From: Fretibacter rubidus
GTDB taxonomy: Bacteria > Pseudomonadota > Alphaproteobacteria > Caulobacterales > Maricaulaceae
Direction of reading: 5' to 3'
Assembly: GCF_041429785.1 (NCBI RefSeq)
Contig: NZ_CP163423.1
Location: forward strand, 2,170,001 to 2,234,000
Length of the DNA stretch: 64,000 nucleotides
Shown piece by piece: positions 1 through 7,348 of this stretch. A model generated the notes under the pieces. It was not told the DNA's origin. It saw only the letters and a list, made by a program, of their open reading frames with translations, and made no database searches. The translations under genes and the position numbers were made by a program. Within the stretch, counting starts at the first letter, position 1; each line of letters opens with the position of its first letter.

Positions 1-533
1 ACAATCCAACGCAAGGCGTTAAACGCTTTTTGCGAGGCAACTGACCCTGAGCCAGCATTAATCTTGCTCGCTTCACCGGCAAAGATTTCATAGATGATAT
101 AAAACCATGCCAGCGTACCGACGATGAACATTGGCCATAATAGACCACCTTGCACCACCTCACCGATATAACCCGTAACGAGCATGACAACCGATGCAAT
201 CAGCAATTTCCAGAACAAGGCTGCGCGGACAACAGCCACGGCAGTCAAGATCAAGAAAAACTCAACGATTTGTAGTGGCACAGTCAAAAGCCAATCCACA
301 TAACGGAAGACCGTTGGGCTTTCACCTGTGACTGCCCAAACATCGCGCATATAAAAATAGTGGATAGCGGCAATACCGGTCACCATTGCCGCAACTGTTA
401 ATGATGTTTTCCATTTTCCAACGGCACGGTCGCGTTCGACCCAGAAAAAGAAAGTGGCCGCCACCATGGCAGCCGAAATGATCCAAAAGGATACGCCGAC
501 GAGATCGCCGGGATCTAACATGGTTTTTTCCAT
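1..533 (-). CDS. Proteorhodopsin, 5' part (cut by window edge)
   Basis: This is a light-driven proton pump of the inner membrane, binding retinal. About 177 residues are present (helices A to early F); the rest, including the retinal lysine of helix G, lies outside the window. The translation follows proteorhodopsin closely: VERDRAVGKWKTSLTV, then HYFYMRDVW, then RYVDWLLTVPLQIVEFF. With a constant offset of 17 from the reference numbering, H58, D80, T84 and E91 match H75, D97, T101 and E108, which are the acceptor/donor residues of proton pumps. Q88 sits at tuning position 105, where Gln gives blue absorption. The start at 533 has GGGGA five bases upstream; in-frame ATGs at 545 and 521 are alternatives. 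No retinal-synthesis gene is visible on this side. Confidence 0.93.
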   Translation of the reverse strand, partial: MEKTMLDPGDLVGVSFWIISAAMVAATFFFWVERDRAVGKWKTSLTVAAMVTGIAAIHYFYMRDVWAVTGESPTVFRYVDWLLTVPLQIVEFFLILTAVAVVRAALFWKLLIASVVMLVTGYIGEVVQGGLLWPMFIVGTLAWFYIIYEIFAGEASKINAGSGSVASQKAFNALRWI

Positions 534-545
534 AATAATCCCCAT

Positions 546-875
546 AAGTTTACAGAACAGCATGATGGCTGAACAATTTGGCTACGGCGGGTTTTTCGAT
601 GAAGATGGGGCAAGAGTTAATTTTTATTAACGATGGGCGGTTTTGTCGTAAATAGGATATTTCAATGAAAACAGTGCAAGTCGAGTATAAAGTATAATAA
701 AATCAATGCCTTAAACACTCACATCTCTTTATAAAATTGGTTTAAATTAATTAAACCCCCATCCATAACAGCTCAAAATGATTTGAAAATAGCACCATAA
801 TTGCGAAACTTTAAGTATGATTGGGCCGCAATTAATCCTACCGCTATCTAGGGCAGACGATAATTGGGGACATTT
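546..875. promoter_or_regulatory. AT-rich divergent intergenic region
   Basis: This 330-base stretch has no supportable gene. It separates the leftward rhodopsin gene from the rightward PagL-like gene and must hold both promoters. It is clearly richer in A and T than the flanking genes. Two perfect inverted repeats stand out: GTTAAT-tttt-ATTAAC at 616-631 and GGTTTAA-attaa-TTAAACC at 739-757. Either could be an operator; neither matches a site I can name. Confidence 0.5.
739..757. promoter_or_regulatory. Perfect inverted repeat, possible operator
   Basis: GGTTTAA and TTAAACC form 7-base arms around a 5-base spacer. The site lies about 120 bases upstream of the PagL-like start and about 205 bases upstream of the rhodopsin start. 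The symmetry is seen directly; a regulator-binding role is inferred. Confidence 0.3.
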
Positions 876-1460
876 ATGACACTTAAAACCACACTCACCG
901 CATTTGCTTTAATGACCTTTTTGTCGGCGCCTGCACATGCCCAAATATCTGAAATTCGCGCTGGCCTAACAGAATTTGACGAAACAACGACGGGCATAAA
1001 TTGGGGCGCGGGTATGGGCCGCGAAAACAGTATCGGCATTAATGCCGAACTGATTTTTGACCCCCTTCTAGGCAAGGATAAATCTCTACGCCTTCATCCT
1101 TATATTGGCGGCATGGTCAATTTAAACGGTGATACATCCTACGCCGCTGCGGGTGTGATGCTCCGCAAAGATTTTACGCAAAAGTTTTACGGCGATATCG
1201 GTATCGGTCTTGCGGTGCATGACGGGCGTATTCAATTATCAGACTTGCCAAGGTCAGAACGCCGTGATGCTTTTCTAAACGGAATTTCTTTTGGCTCTCG
1301 ATTTTTATTCCGTCCGCAAATCACCTTGGGTTACCGGATTGATGACAACTGGGCGGGTGAGGTCTTTATGGATCACCTATCAAATGGCAACGTCCTAGAC
1401 AGCACTGGTATTAACGAGGGCGTTGATAACCTCGGTATCCGCGTGGCGCGGCGCTTTTAA
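876..1460 (+). CDS. PagL-like lipid A 3-O-deacylase (acyloxyacyl hydrolase)
   Basis: This is a predicted outer-membrane beta-barrel of 194 residues that would remove the 3-O acyl chain from lipid A. A signal peptide spans about residues 1-23 and ends in AHAQ. The barrel strands end in a terminal aromatic residue (VARRF). The motif DHLSNG gives the His-x-Ser pair of PagL (H167, S169 here), and a downstream Glu (about E181 in NEGVD) fits the third catalytic residue. ATG 876 is chosen over an upstream in-frame TTG at 864 because GGGGA lies five bases before it and the signal peptide then starts cleanly. Its regulation is not evident. Confidence 0.82.
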   Translation: MTLKTTLTAFALMTFLSAPAHAQISEIRAGLTEFDETTTGINWGAGMGRENSIGINAELIFDPLLGKDKSLRLHPYIGGMVNLNGDTSYAAAGVMLRKDFTQKFYGDIGIGLAVHDGRIQLSDLPRSERRDAFLNGISFGSRFLFRPQITLGYRIDDNWAGEVFMDHLSNGNVLDSTGINEGVDNLGIRVARRF

Positions 1461-1589
1461 ACTCTTGTAGATAACTCGGTTTAGGCCTCGCAATCCGTGC
1501 GCCTTTTGGCTATTAGCTGTAAAAGTCTGGTCATGATTCTGGGCGGGGGATAATCCGCGCGCGTTGATGACATTATAAAAGAGGCTTTT

Positions 1590-2888
1590 ATGTCAAACGT
1601 CGTGGTAGTCGGATCCCAATGGGGTGACGAGGGTAAAGGCAAGATCGTTGATTGGTTATCCAACCGCGCCGATGTTGTTGTACGGTTCCAAGGCGGGCAC
1701 AATGCGGGCCATACGCTTGTCGTTGACGGAGAAACTTATAAATTATCACTCCTACCGTCTGGCGTCGTGCGCGGCGGGAAGATGTCCGTTATCGGTAACG
1801 GCGTCGTGCTTGACCCTTGGGCTTTTGTCTCTGAAGTCGAACGTATCCGCGACCAAGGCGTGAAGATCAATCCAGAAAACCTCCTCATATCAGAGAGCGC
1901 CGCCCTCATCCTGCCTATCCATAGTGAGCTTGACGGTATTCGCGAAAACCAAGTCGACGGTATCAAAATCGGTACGACTAAACGCGGTATTGGTCCCGCC
2001 TATGAGGACAAAGTCGCGCGCCGCGCCATTCGCGTTTGTGATTTGGATGATCCTGAACATCTTCTGGCGCGTGTGAAAAACCTGCTGCATCACCATAATG
2101 CGCTGCGAGTTGGCTTGGGCCACCTCGAAGTGGATCCAAAAGACCTTTATGAGAAACTGCTAGAGATTGCCCCGCAAATCCTGCCCTATATGGCCCCCGT
2201 TTGGCACGAACTTGACGAGGCGCAGCGGTCTGAGAAAAAGATATTATTCGAAGGCGCGCAAGGGGCGATGCTTGATATTGATCACGGCACTTACCCCTTT
2301 GTCACCAGTTCCAACACCATTGCGGGCCAAGCGGCGGCGGGCTCTGGCATGGGGCCGCGCGCGCTGAACTATATCCTTGGTATTACCAAAGCCTATACCA
2401 CCCGCGTTGGCGAAGGTCCCTTCCCGACTGAACTGGACGATGACATTGGTCACCGCTTGGGCGAACGCGGCCATGAATTTGGCACTGTCACAGGTCGCCA
2501 GAGACGCTGTGGTTGGTTTGACGCCGTCATGGTTCGCCAAGCGATTGTCACAGGCGGCATTACAGGCATCGCGCTGACAAAGCTTGATGTGTTGGACGGC
2601 TTTGCAGAGCTTAAAATTTGTACGGGCTATAAGCTAGACGGCAAAATCGTGCGCCGCTTGCCTGCCGGTACAGCCAAACAAGCCGCAGTCGAGCCGATTT
2701 ATGAGAGCATGCCAGGATGGCAAGGCAGCACACGCGGCGCGCGCTCTTGGGCTGAGTTGCCCGCAGAAGCCGTCAAATATGTCCGAAGGCTGGAAGAGCT
2801 TATTGGCTGCCCCGTCGGTATGGTGTCCACATCGCCCGAACGCGAAGACGTTATTCTTATCCGCGACCCGTTCAAACCGATTATCTAA
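1590..2888 (+). CDS. purA: Adenylosuccinate synthetase
   Basis: This cytosolic enzyme makes adenylosuccinate from IMP, aspartate and GTP, the first committed step to AMP. Its 432 residues match the usual family length. The N-terminal [11 protein letters not shown] loop (residues about 8-18) carries the catalytic Asp, and GGHNAGHT carries the catalytic His. [20 protein letters not shown] and the C-terminal guanine-binding TKLDVLDGF follow in the expected order. The stop codon shares one base (TAATG) with the next start, so translation of the downstream GFA-fold gene is probably coupled. Confidence 0.98.
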   Translation: MSNVVVVGSQWGDEGKGKIVDWLSNRADVVVRFQGGHNAGHTLVVDGETYKLSLLPSGVVRGGKMSVIGNGVVLDPWAFVSEVERIRDQGVKINPENLLISESAALILPIHSELDGIRENQVDGIKIGTTKRGIGPAYEDKVARRAIRVCDLDDPEHLLARVKNLLHHHNALRVGLGHLEVDPKDLYEKLLEIAPQILPYMAPVWHELDEAQRSEKKILFEGAQGAMLDIDHGTYPFVTSSNTIAGQAAAGSGMGPRALNYILGITKAYTTRVGEGPFPTELDDDIGHRLGERGHEFGTVTGRQRRCGWFDAVMVRQAIVTGGITGIALTKLDVLDGFAELKICTGYKLDGKIVRRLPAGTAKQAAVEPIYESMPGWQGSTRGARSWAELPAEAVKYVRRLEELIGCPVGMVSTSPEREDVILIRDPFKPII

Positions 2889-3319
2889 TGCGCGACCCGC
2901 AAACGTCCCGTCAATACACAGGCCAATGCCACTGCGGGGCGGTGCAATTTTCCATTCATAGCAATCTGGCAGAGTTCACGACCTGCGATTGTTCGCTATG
3001 CGCCATGCGCGGCGCGTTAATGGTCAAAGTGCCGGAAGCTGATCTAAAGATTGACCAAGGCAAGGACGCCCTCACCCTGTACCAATGGAATATGAAAATC
3101 GCGCGTCATTATTTTTGCAAGTCCTGCGGGATCTATGTCCTTCACAATAAACGCGCAGCCCCTGATCATTACGGCGTCAATGTCCGCACGCTAATGGGTG
3201 TTGCCGACACGGACGCCCCGCACCGCGCGACCAAAGGCGATGATATGAGTGTCGCGGCGCAAGGCGCGCAAGACCACTGGCCGGGGCCAAGAGTGATAAC
3301 TAACGGCAAAAAACCGTGA
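2888..3319 (+). CDS. GFA/CENP-V family zinc protein
   Basis: This 143-residue protein belongs to the fold of glutathione-dependent formaldehyde-activating enzyme. The zinc ligands are visible: C14 and C16 in CHCGAV, C33, C35 and C38 in CDCSLC, and C77 and C80 in FCKSCG. Many family members have no proven formaldehyde activity, so the substrate is left open. It starts in the purA stop codon and its own stop overlaps the next GTG start by four bases, giving a tight three-gene unit with purA. No purine-related role is known to me. Confidence 0.85.
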   Translation: MRDPQTSRQYTGQCHCGAVQFSIHSNLAEFTTCDCSLCAMRGALMVKVPEADLKIDQGKDALTLYQWNMKIARHYFCKSCGIYVLHNKRAAPDHYGVNVRTLMGVADTDAPHRATKGDDMSVAAQGAQDHWPGPRVITNGKKP

Positions 3320-3981
3320 GTACACAACGCTCCAACCCGATAGCGGATTGGACCGCTTACCTCAGCGGATGGATAAGTATCACCCTATACGGGTTTTTGG
3401 TCTTTGAATTGCTGCGCCTTTGGACGCACCCGACAGACGCCGACGCACTGCGCGTCCTTACACTTGCGGTGATGATGGCCATGGAATTTATCATGGCCCA
3501 TTCCGGCGTCTTTATGGCGGCGATGAGCCGTTCAAAAGCGATGATTATCCTAATACCGTTTTATGGATTATTTGCATGGGGCTTTAGCAGTTATGTTCCC
3601 GGTAATGACATGATGTGGCTTTATTTTGGCGTCGTCGCGATGCGGATGCGCTTTGCCTTTTCCAACCCTACAGAGGATCAGGTCGGACGCAATATCGGGC
3701 TGTCGGCGGTGGTGGTCATGACCTATTTTGTCTTAATATTTATTTTCGCCTTTAACGCGGATAATATCCCGCTGTTTGGCTTAACGCCTGAATATTTAAC
3801 GGCCAGCGGTTATCACGACTTGCACGATAGTGGCGGGATATTCATTGACCAACCCAATGTCGCGCTCGCCATGGGGGTGGTCTATTTCACCCTTATCGCA
3901 ATTTGGGAATTCCTAATTTACGGCATGTTGAAATGGCCGGGACGCAAGGATAAGAGCGGCCATCAAAACCCGTCCACATAA
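3316..3981 (+). CDS. Unknown polytopic membrane protein
   Basis: This is a 221-residue inner-membrane protein that I do not recognise. Hydrophobic segments fall at about residues 16-34, 44-66, 74-92, 96-110, 127-146 and 182-203, so about five or six helices are likely. A charged tail (GRKDKSGHQNPS) ends the protein. It begins with GTG inside the TGA of the preceding GFA-fold gene (GTGA overlap), which supports the start and makes it the last gene of the purA unit. The Met-rich central part (MMAMEFIMAHSGVFMAAM) is notable, but no metal-binding claim is made. Confidence 0.75.
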   Translation: MSTQRSNPIADWTAYLSGWISITLYGFLVFELLRLWTHPTDADALRVLTLAVMMAMEFIMAHSGVFMAAMSRSKAMIILIPFYGLFAWGFSSYVPGNDMMWLYFGVVAMRMRFAFSNPTEDQVGRNIGLSAVVVMTYFVLIFIFAFNADNIPLFGLTPEYLTASGYHDLHDSGGIFIDQPNVALAMGVVYFTLIAIWEFLIYGMLKWPGRKDKSGHQNPST

Positions 3982-4018
3982 TCATTGACCGACTCAGTCC
4001 CGCTTGCGAGAGCGTGAT

Positions 4019-4933
4019 ATGAGCCTTCCCTCACCAAAGACCTTACATGCGGATATATCCACCGCGCGGCTTTTACTGTCGGCGCTTGCGCTGGTGTTGA
4101 TATGGGGCAGCGCCTTTACGATGGTCGGGGTGGGTGTGCGCTATATAAGCCCCATATGGCTCGTCGCGGGACGGCTTGTTTTTGGGGCAATGTTGGTCAC
4201 GACTTACGCTTATCTTCGCGGACACCGCTTTCCGAAACTGTCAGATGTGCGCTGGCGCTGGTACGGGCTCCTCGGCATCACAGGCACAGTGCTGCCGTTC
4301 TTTTTACTTTCTGTCGGGCAGCTGACGATTAATAGCGGTATCACGGCCATTATCGTGGGCGGTATGCCGCTTATCACTATAATTTTGGCGCATTTCTTTA
4401 CTGATGAACGGCTTACGGTGATGAAGTTCATCGGCTTTACCATTGGGTTTTTTGGAATTTTTGTTTTGTTCCTGCCCGATGAATTATCGCTGGGATTAAT
4501 TAGTGATTGGAAGGCGCAGGTTCTGATCCTGCTCGCGGCGTGCAGCTATGCGGTCACCACAGTCTTTGCCAAACGCGTGCCCAAAACCCCCGCCAGCCTC
4601 GGCGCTGCGATGATGCTGATTTGCGGGGCGTCAGTGTCGGTGATCTTTGCGCTCGGCTCTGGCATTCCCGATGCTGCCCCGCCCATGATTGGGTTTTTGA
4701 TGATTATCGGATTGGGATTAGGCTCCAGCGGGCTGGCCAATATCCTCTATCTTTGGGTGATTGATAAATCAGGGCCGACCATGCTGGCGCGTATTAATTA
4801 TTTCACGCCTGTGGCCTCTGTGATTTTCGGCGTGACGCTATTATCAGAGCCGTTTACATGGAAGATTGTCGCCTCATTCCTGATTGTCATTACGGGCGTG
4901 ATGATATCGCGTATCGGCCAGAATAGACGCTAG
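4019..4933 (+). CDS. EamA/DMT-family transporter
   Basis: This is a drug/metabolite-type exporter of about 304 residues with ten predicted inner-membrane helices and two EamA repeats (about residues 20-150 and 165-300). The conserved WGSAFTMVGVG of the first repeat is clear. The substrate cannot be told from sequence; amino acids or other metabolites are usual for the family. ATG 4019 is preferred over an upstream in-frame TTG (4004) because GAGAG precedes it. Its stop overlaps the stop end of thiD on the other strand by four bases, so the two genes are convergent with no room for a separate terminator. Confidence 0.88.
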   Translation: MSLPSPKTLHADISTARLLLSALALVLIWGSAFTMVGVGVRYISPIWLVAGRLVFGAMLVTTYAYLRGHRFPKLSDVRWRWYGLLGITGTVLPFFLLSVGQLTINSGITAIIVGGMPLITIILAHFFTDERLTVMKFIGFTIGFFGIFVLFLPDELSLGLISDWKAQVLILLAACSYAVTTVFAKRVPKTPASLGAAMMLICGASVSVIFALGSGIPDAAPPMIGFLMIIGLGLGSSGLANILYLWVIDKSGPTMLARINYFTPVASVIFGVTLLSEPFTWKIVASFLIVITGVMISRIGQNRR

Positions 4934-5838
4934 CTATCCAGCCCACCTTTTAACACGGCGAAGGGGTTATTGGACGGCGGTTCATCATCTGTTACTCCGT
5001 CTTCGCCAATTACCGCAAGACCGTGATTAAGCGGCCCATTGCCTTTGCCAAATTTCGGGGCGGAACGGATGCCTTCAAACACGAAGTCACGCGCGTTTTG
5101 CACGGCTTCTTCTAAGGGCACACCCAGCGCCATATTGGCTGCCAGAGCGCTCGCCAGCGTACAACCTGTCCCGTGGGTGTGGCGCGAATAAATGCGCGGC
5201 CCCGTCATCATATTGGCACCTTCCTCTGTCACTAATATATCGACAATGGATTTTGTGTCCAAATGCCCGCCCTTCATAAGCGCCGCATATGCCCCCATGG
5301 ACAGTAGCGCGTCGCCCGCTTTGGACAGGTCGGAAATCTCTGTAATCTTAATCCCCGTCAGCATCTCTGCCTCGGGCACATTGGGGGTAATGACATCGCA
5401 TAGCGGGATGAGTTTTGTCTTCAAAGCCTCAACCGCATCATCCTCTAGCAATGTATCACCAGAGGTCGCGACCATGACAGGGTCAAGCACGACATAGGCG
5501 GGTGTATCGGCCAGTTCCTCGGCGACAACATCGATGATCGCGGCGTTGGCGAGCATACCAATCTTAATGACGTCCGCACCAATATCGTCGAGAACCGCGC
5601 GAATTTGCCCGCGCACAATATCCGCTGGCATGACCTCCACCGCGCTCACGCCTAATGTGTTTTGTACCGTCACCGCCGTCACCGCCGTCGCGCTGTAAGC
5701 CCCAAAAGCCGCGCAAGATTTAATGTCTGCTTGTATGCCCGCCCCGCCAGAGGAATCGGACCCGGCGATGATTAAGACGCGGCCTTGGGTTTCAGGATGG
5801 GTGATGTCGGGTGTGTCGGTGTTAGTGTCGTTTGTCAT
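4930..5838 (-). CDS. thiD: Hydroxymethylpyrimidine/phosphomethylpyrimidine kinase
   Basis: ThiD phosphorylates HMP and HMP-P in thiamine biosynthesis. The 302-residue protein is a ribokinase-fold enzyme: GSDSSGGAGIQADIK near residues 26-40 binds the pyrimidine, GTGCTLASAL near residue 222 forms the anion hole with the catalytic Cys/Asp region, and VLDPVMVATSG lies between. The N-terminus carries about 18 extra polar residues and the C-terminus an acidic tail beyond the usual 265 residues. It overlaps the upstream TM2 gene by 17 bases, so the two are probably co-transcribed. No TPP riboswitch was seen. Confidence 0.95.
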   Translation of the reverse strand: MTNDTNTDTPDITHPETQGRVLIIAGSDSSGGAGIQADIKSCAAFGAYSATAVTAVTVQNTLGVSAVEVMPADIVRGQIRAVLDDIGADVIKIGMLANAAIIDVVAEELADTPAYVVLDPVMVATSGDTLLEDDAVEALKTKLIPLCDVITPNVPEAEMLTGIKITEISDLSKAGDALLSMGAYAALMKGGHLDTKSIVDILVTEEGANMMTGPRIYSRHTHGTGCTLASALAANMALGVPLEEAVQNARDFVFEGIRSAPKFGKGNGPLNHGLAVIGEDGVTDDEPPSNNPFAVLKGGLDS

Positions 5839-6115
5839 AATTATACTGCGTCAAACCTTCATTGTGTCGTCTTATGCGAGGGTAGAATGTCAAAATTTCG
5901 TATAGCCAAACACATCCCAGCGCTACCATTAACAGCCCTGATATTTTCCATTCCATCTTATCCGCCAACAACAACATAACTGACAGACTCATAATAAAAA
6001 GCCCAACCTTTGTCTGTCCGAAGTAAAAGCGATGTCCACCCCAAAGTCCAAGAAAAACTAACGCAAGTGTCGCCTTATTAATAGAGAGCGTTAGCGGATG
6101 TTTATAGGGCTCCAT
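5822..6115 (-). CDS. TM2-domain membrane protein
   Basis: This small inner-membrane protein (about 97 residues) has the TM2 signature GGHRFYFGQTKVGL around residues 25-38, followed by two hydrophobic segments joined by a short turn. The function of bacterial TM2 proteins is unknown. The start at 6115 is chosen because GGAGG lies nine bases upstream; ATG 6121 is also possible. It overlaps the thiD start by 17 bases, suggesting translational coupling rather than a shared pathway. Confidence 0.72.
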   Translation of the reverse strand: MEPYKHPLTLSINKATLALVFLGLWGGHRFYFGQTKVGLFIMSLSVMLLLADKMEWKISGLLMVALGCVWLYEILTFYPRIRRHNEGLTQYNYDKRH

Positions 6116-6170
6116 GAACATTAGCCTCCGTGAATAACTCAATTACACTTAACACAATTCTTGCGTCATG

Positions 6171-6187
6171 CCCGCCCTTGTGGCGGG
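6171..6187. repeat. Hairpin CCCGCC/GGCGGG, first half of a palindromic element
   Basis: CCCGCC (6171-6176) pairs with GGCGGG (6182-6187). It lies beside a second hairpin at 6238-6260, between the TM2 gene and folP. The GTCATGCCCGCC...GGCGGGTATCCAT wording resembles short interspersed palindromic repeats common in alphaproteobacterial intergenic DNA. It could also stall transcription leaving folP. Repeat status needs genome-wide copies. Confidence 0.45.
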
Positions 6188-6237
6188 TATCCATACGATA
6201 GTCTCACTGTTGTGAACGCTGCAAGTTATACGCATGG

Positions 6238-6260
6238 ATCACCGACACAGGGTCGGTGAT
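6238..6260. repeat. Hairpin ATCACCGAC/GTCGGTGAT
   Basis: Two perfect 9-base arms (6238-6246 and 6252-6260) flank a 5-base loop, immediately downstream of the folP stop. No long T-run follows, so an intrinsic terminator is possible but not clear-cut. Together with 6171-6187 it looks like one composite palindromic repeat of about 90 bases. Confidence 0.5.
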
Positions 6261-6275
6261 GACGGTGTATTATGC

Positions 6276-7091
6276 TCACCCACCATCAATTGCCCCCCAT
6301 ACCCGCACCGCTTGCATTGTCTCCATTACGTCATGCACGCGAAGTATATCGGCCCCTGCTTGCATCCCCCAAATTGCGGCCGCGAGGCTGCCTGCGAGGC
6401 GTCTGTCTGCTGTGCTGCCGTCTATGCCGCCTATGAAGCTTTTGCGCGACGCGCCGAGTAACACGTCGCAGCCCAGCGTTTTAAAGTCTTTGAGATTTTT
6501 CATTATGGCGAGGTTATGCTCCAGCGTTTTGCCAAAGCCTATACCGGGGTCAATCGTAATCAAATCACGGTCAATGCCAGCAAATTCGAGCGCGTCAATG
6601 CGCTTTGCGAGGTAGTCTTTGACGTCCGCAACAGGGTCATCATAACGCGGATAATGCTGCATGGTCTCTGGGCTGCCTTGGGCGTGCATGACGATGACGG
6701 GACAGCCCAAATCTGCCGCGATTTTGGCGGATACCTTCGTGAAGGTCAGGCCGCTAACATCGTTCCAAATATCGGCCCCGACATGCACCGCCGCAATGGC
6801 GACAGAGGGCTTTCGCGTATCAATGGATATGACGGGCGGGTCAACATGATCCTGCGTTGCGCGGCGAATGGCGGCAATGACGGGGACAGTGCGTTCAATC
6901 TCGACTTCATCGGAAATTTGTTCAGCCCCTGGGCGTGTGCTCTCCCCGCCAATGTCTATAATATCCGCGCCTTGCTCGATAAGGCTCATCGCGCCTTTCA
7001 CGGCAAGCTCAAGGCTATCATATTGCCCGCCGTCAGAAAAACTATCCGGCGTGACGTTGAGGATTCCCATGATTTTTGGACGCGTGGTCAT
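6276..7091 (-). CDS. folP: Dihydropteroate synthase
   Basis: FolP joins p-aminobenzoate to dihydropterin pyrophosphate in folate synthesis; it is the sulfonamide target. The 271-residue TIM barrel shows NVTPDSFSDGG (residues about 11-21), GGESTRPGA (about 48-56), the DTRK strand and the late GASRKSFIG loop. The start at 7091 fits the family; a longer in-frame version to 7178 would add 29 residues with no homology. It follows ftsH on the same strand, as in many alphaproteobacteria, but a terminator and a repeat pair lie between them, so separate transcription is likely. Confidence 0.96.
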   Translation of the reverse strand: MTTRPKIMGILNVTPDSFSDGGQYDSLELAVKGAMSLIEQGADIIDIGGESTRPGAEQISDEVEIERTVPVIAAIRRATQDHVDPPVISIDTRKPSVAIAAVHVGADIWNDVSGLTFTKVSAKIAADLGCPVIVMHAQGSPETMQHYPRYDDPVADVKDYLAKRIDALEFAGIDRDLITIDPGIGFGKTLEHNLAIMKNLKDFKTLGCDVLLGASRKSFIGGIDGSTADRRLAGSLAAAIWGMQAGADILRVHDVMETMQAVRVWGAIDGG

Positions 7092-7176
7092 GAGTGTGAT
7101 GTAACGCGTTGAACGAGGGCATGGAAGAGCGAAATTATAAGCCCCTTGCCCCAACTCACAAATTAATATTGCCGTC

Positions 7177-7253
7177 ACCCTCGGGCTTGACCCGAGGGTC
7201 TAACAATAGGGGTGAAAAAAATTCAGATGGACCCTCGGGTCAAGCCCGAGGGT
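7177..7253. repeat. Inverted pair of a 24-base palindromic repeat
   Basis: An identical 24-base element occurs at 7177-7200 and, inverted, at 7230-7253, separated by 29 bases. Each copy is itself palindromic (CCCTCGGG, 5-base centre, CCCGAGGG). Thus each can fold alone or the two can pair over their full length. The wording resembles dispersed CCCGAGG-type palindromes of alphaproteobacteria. It lies between folP and the ftsH terminator. Confidence 0.8.
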
Positions 7254-7295
7254 AACGTCATAATTGAGTGAGCGAATGTAGAAACAATGCCCTCC

Positions 7296-7325
7296 AATAA
7301 AAAACGCCGCCCGTTGAGGCGGCGC
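7296..7325 (-). terminator. Intrinsic terminator of ftsH
   Basis: On the minus strand, CGCCGCC (7324-7318 read in reverse) pairs with GGCGGCG (7311-7305), with loop residues between, and is followed by six T. It lies 24 bases after the ftsH stop, in the right orientation. Confidence 0.85.
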
Positions 7326-7348
7326 TTATTATCACATGTTTTACACGC

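Noticed and set aside
6516-7112. 198-codon frame opposite folP
   Set aside because: Antisense to conserved folP motifs, no ribosome site.
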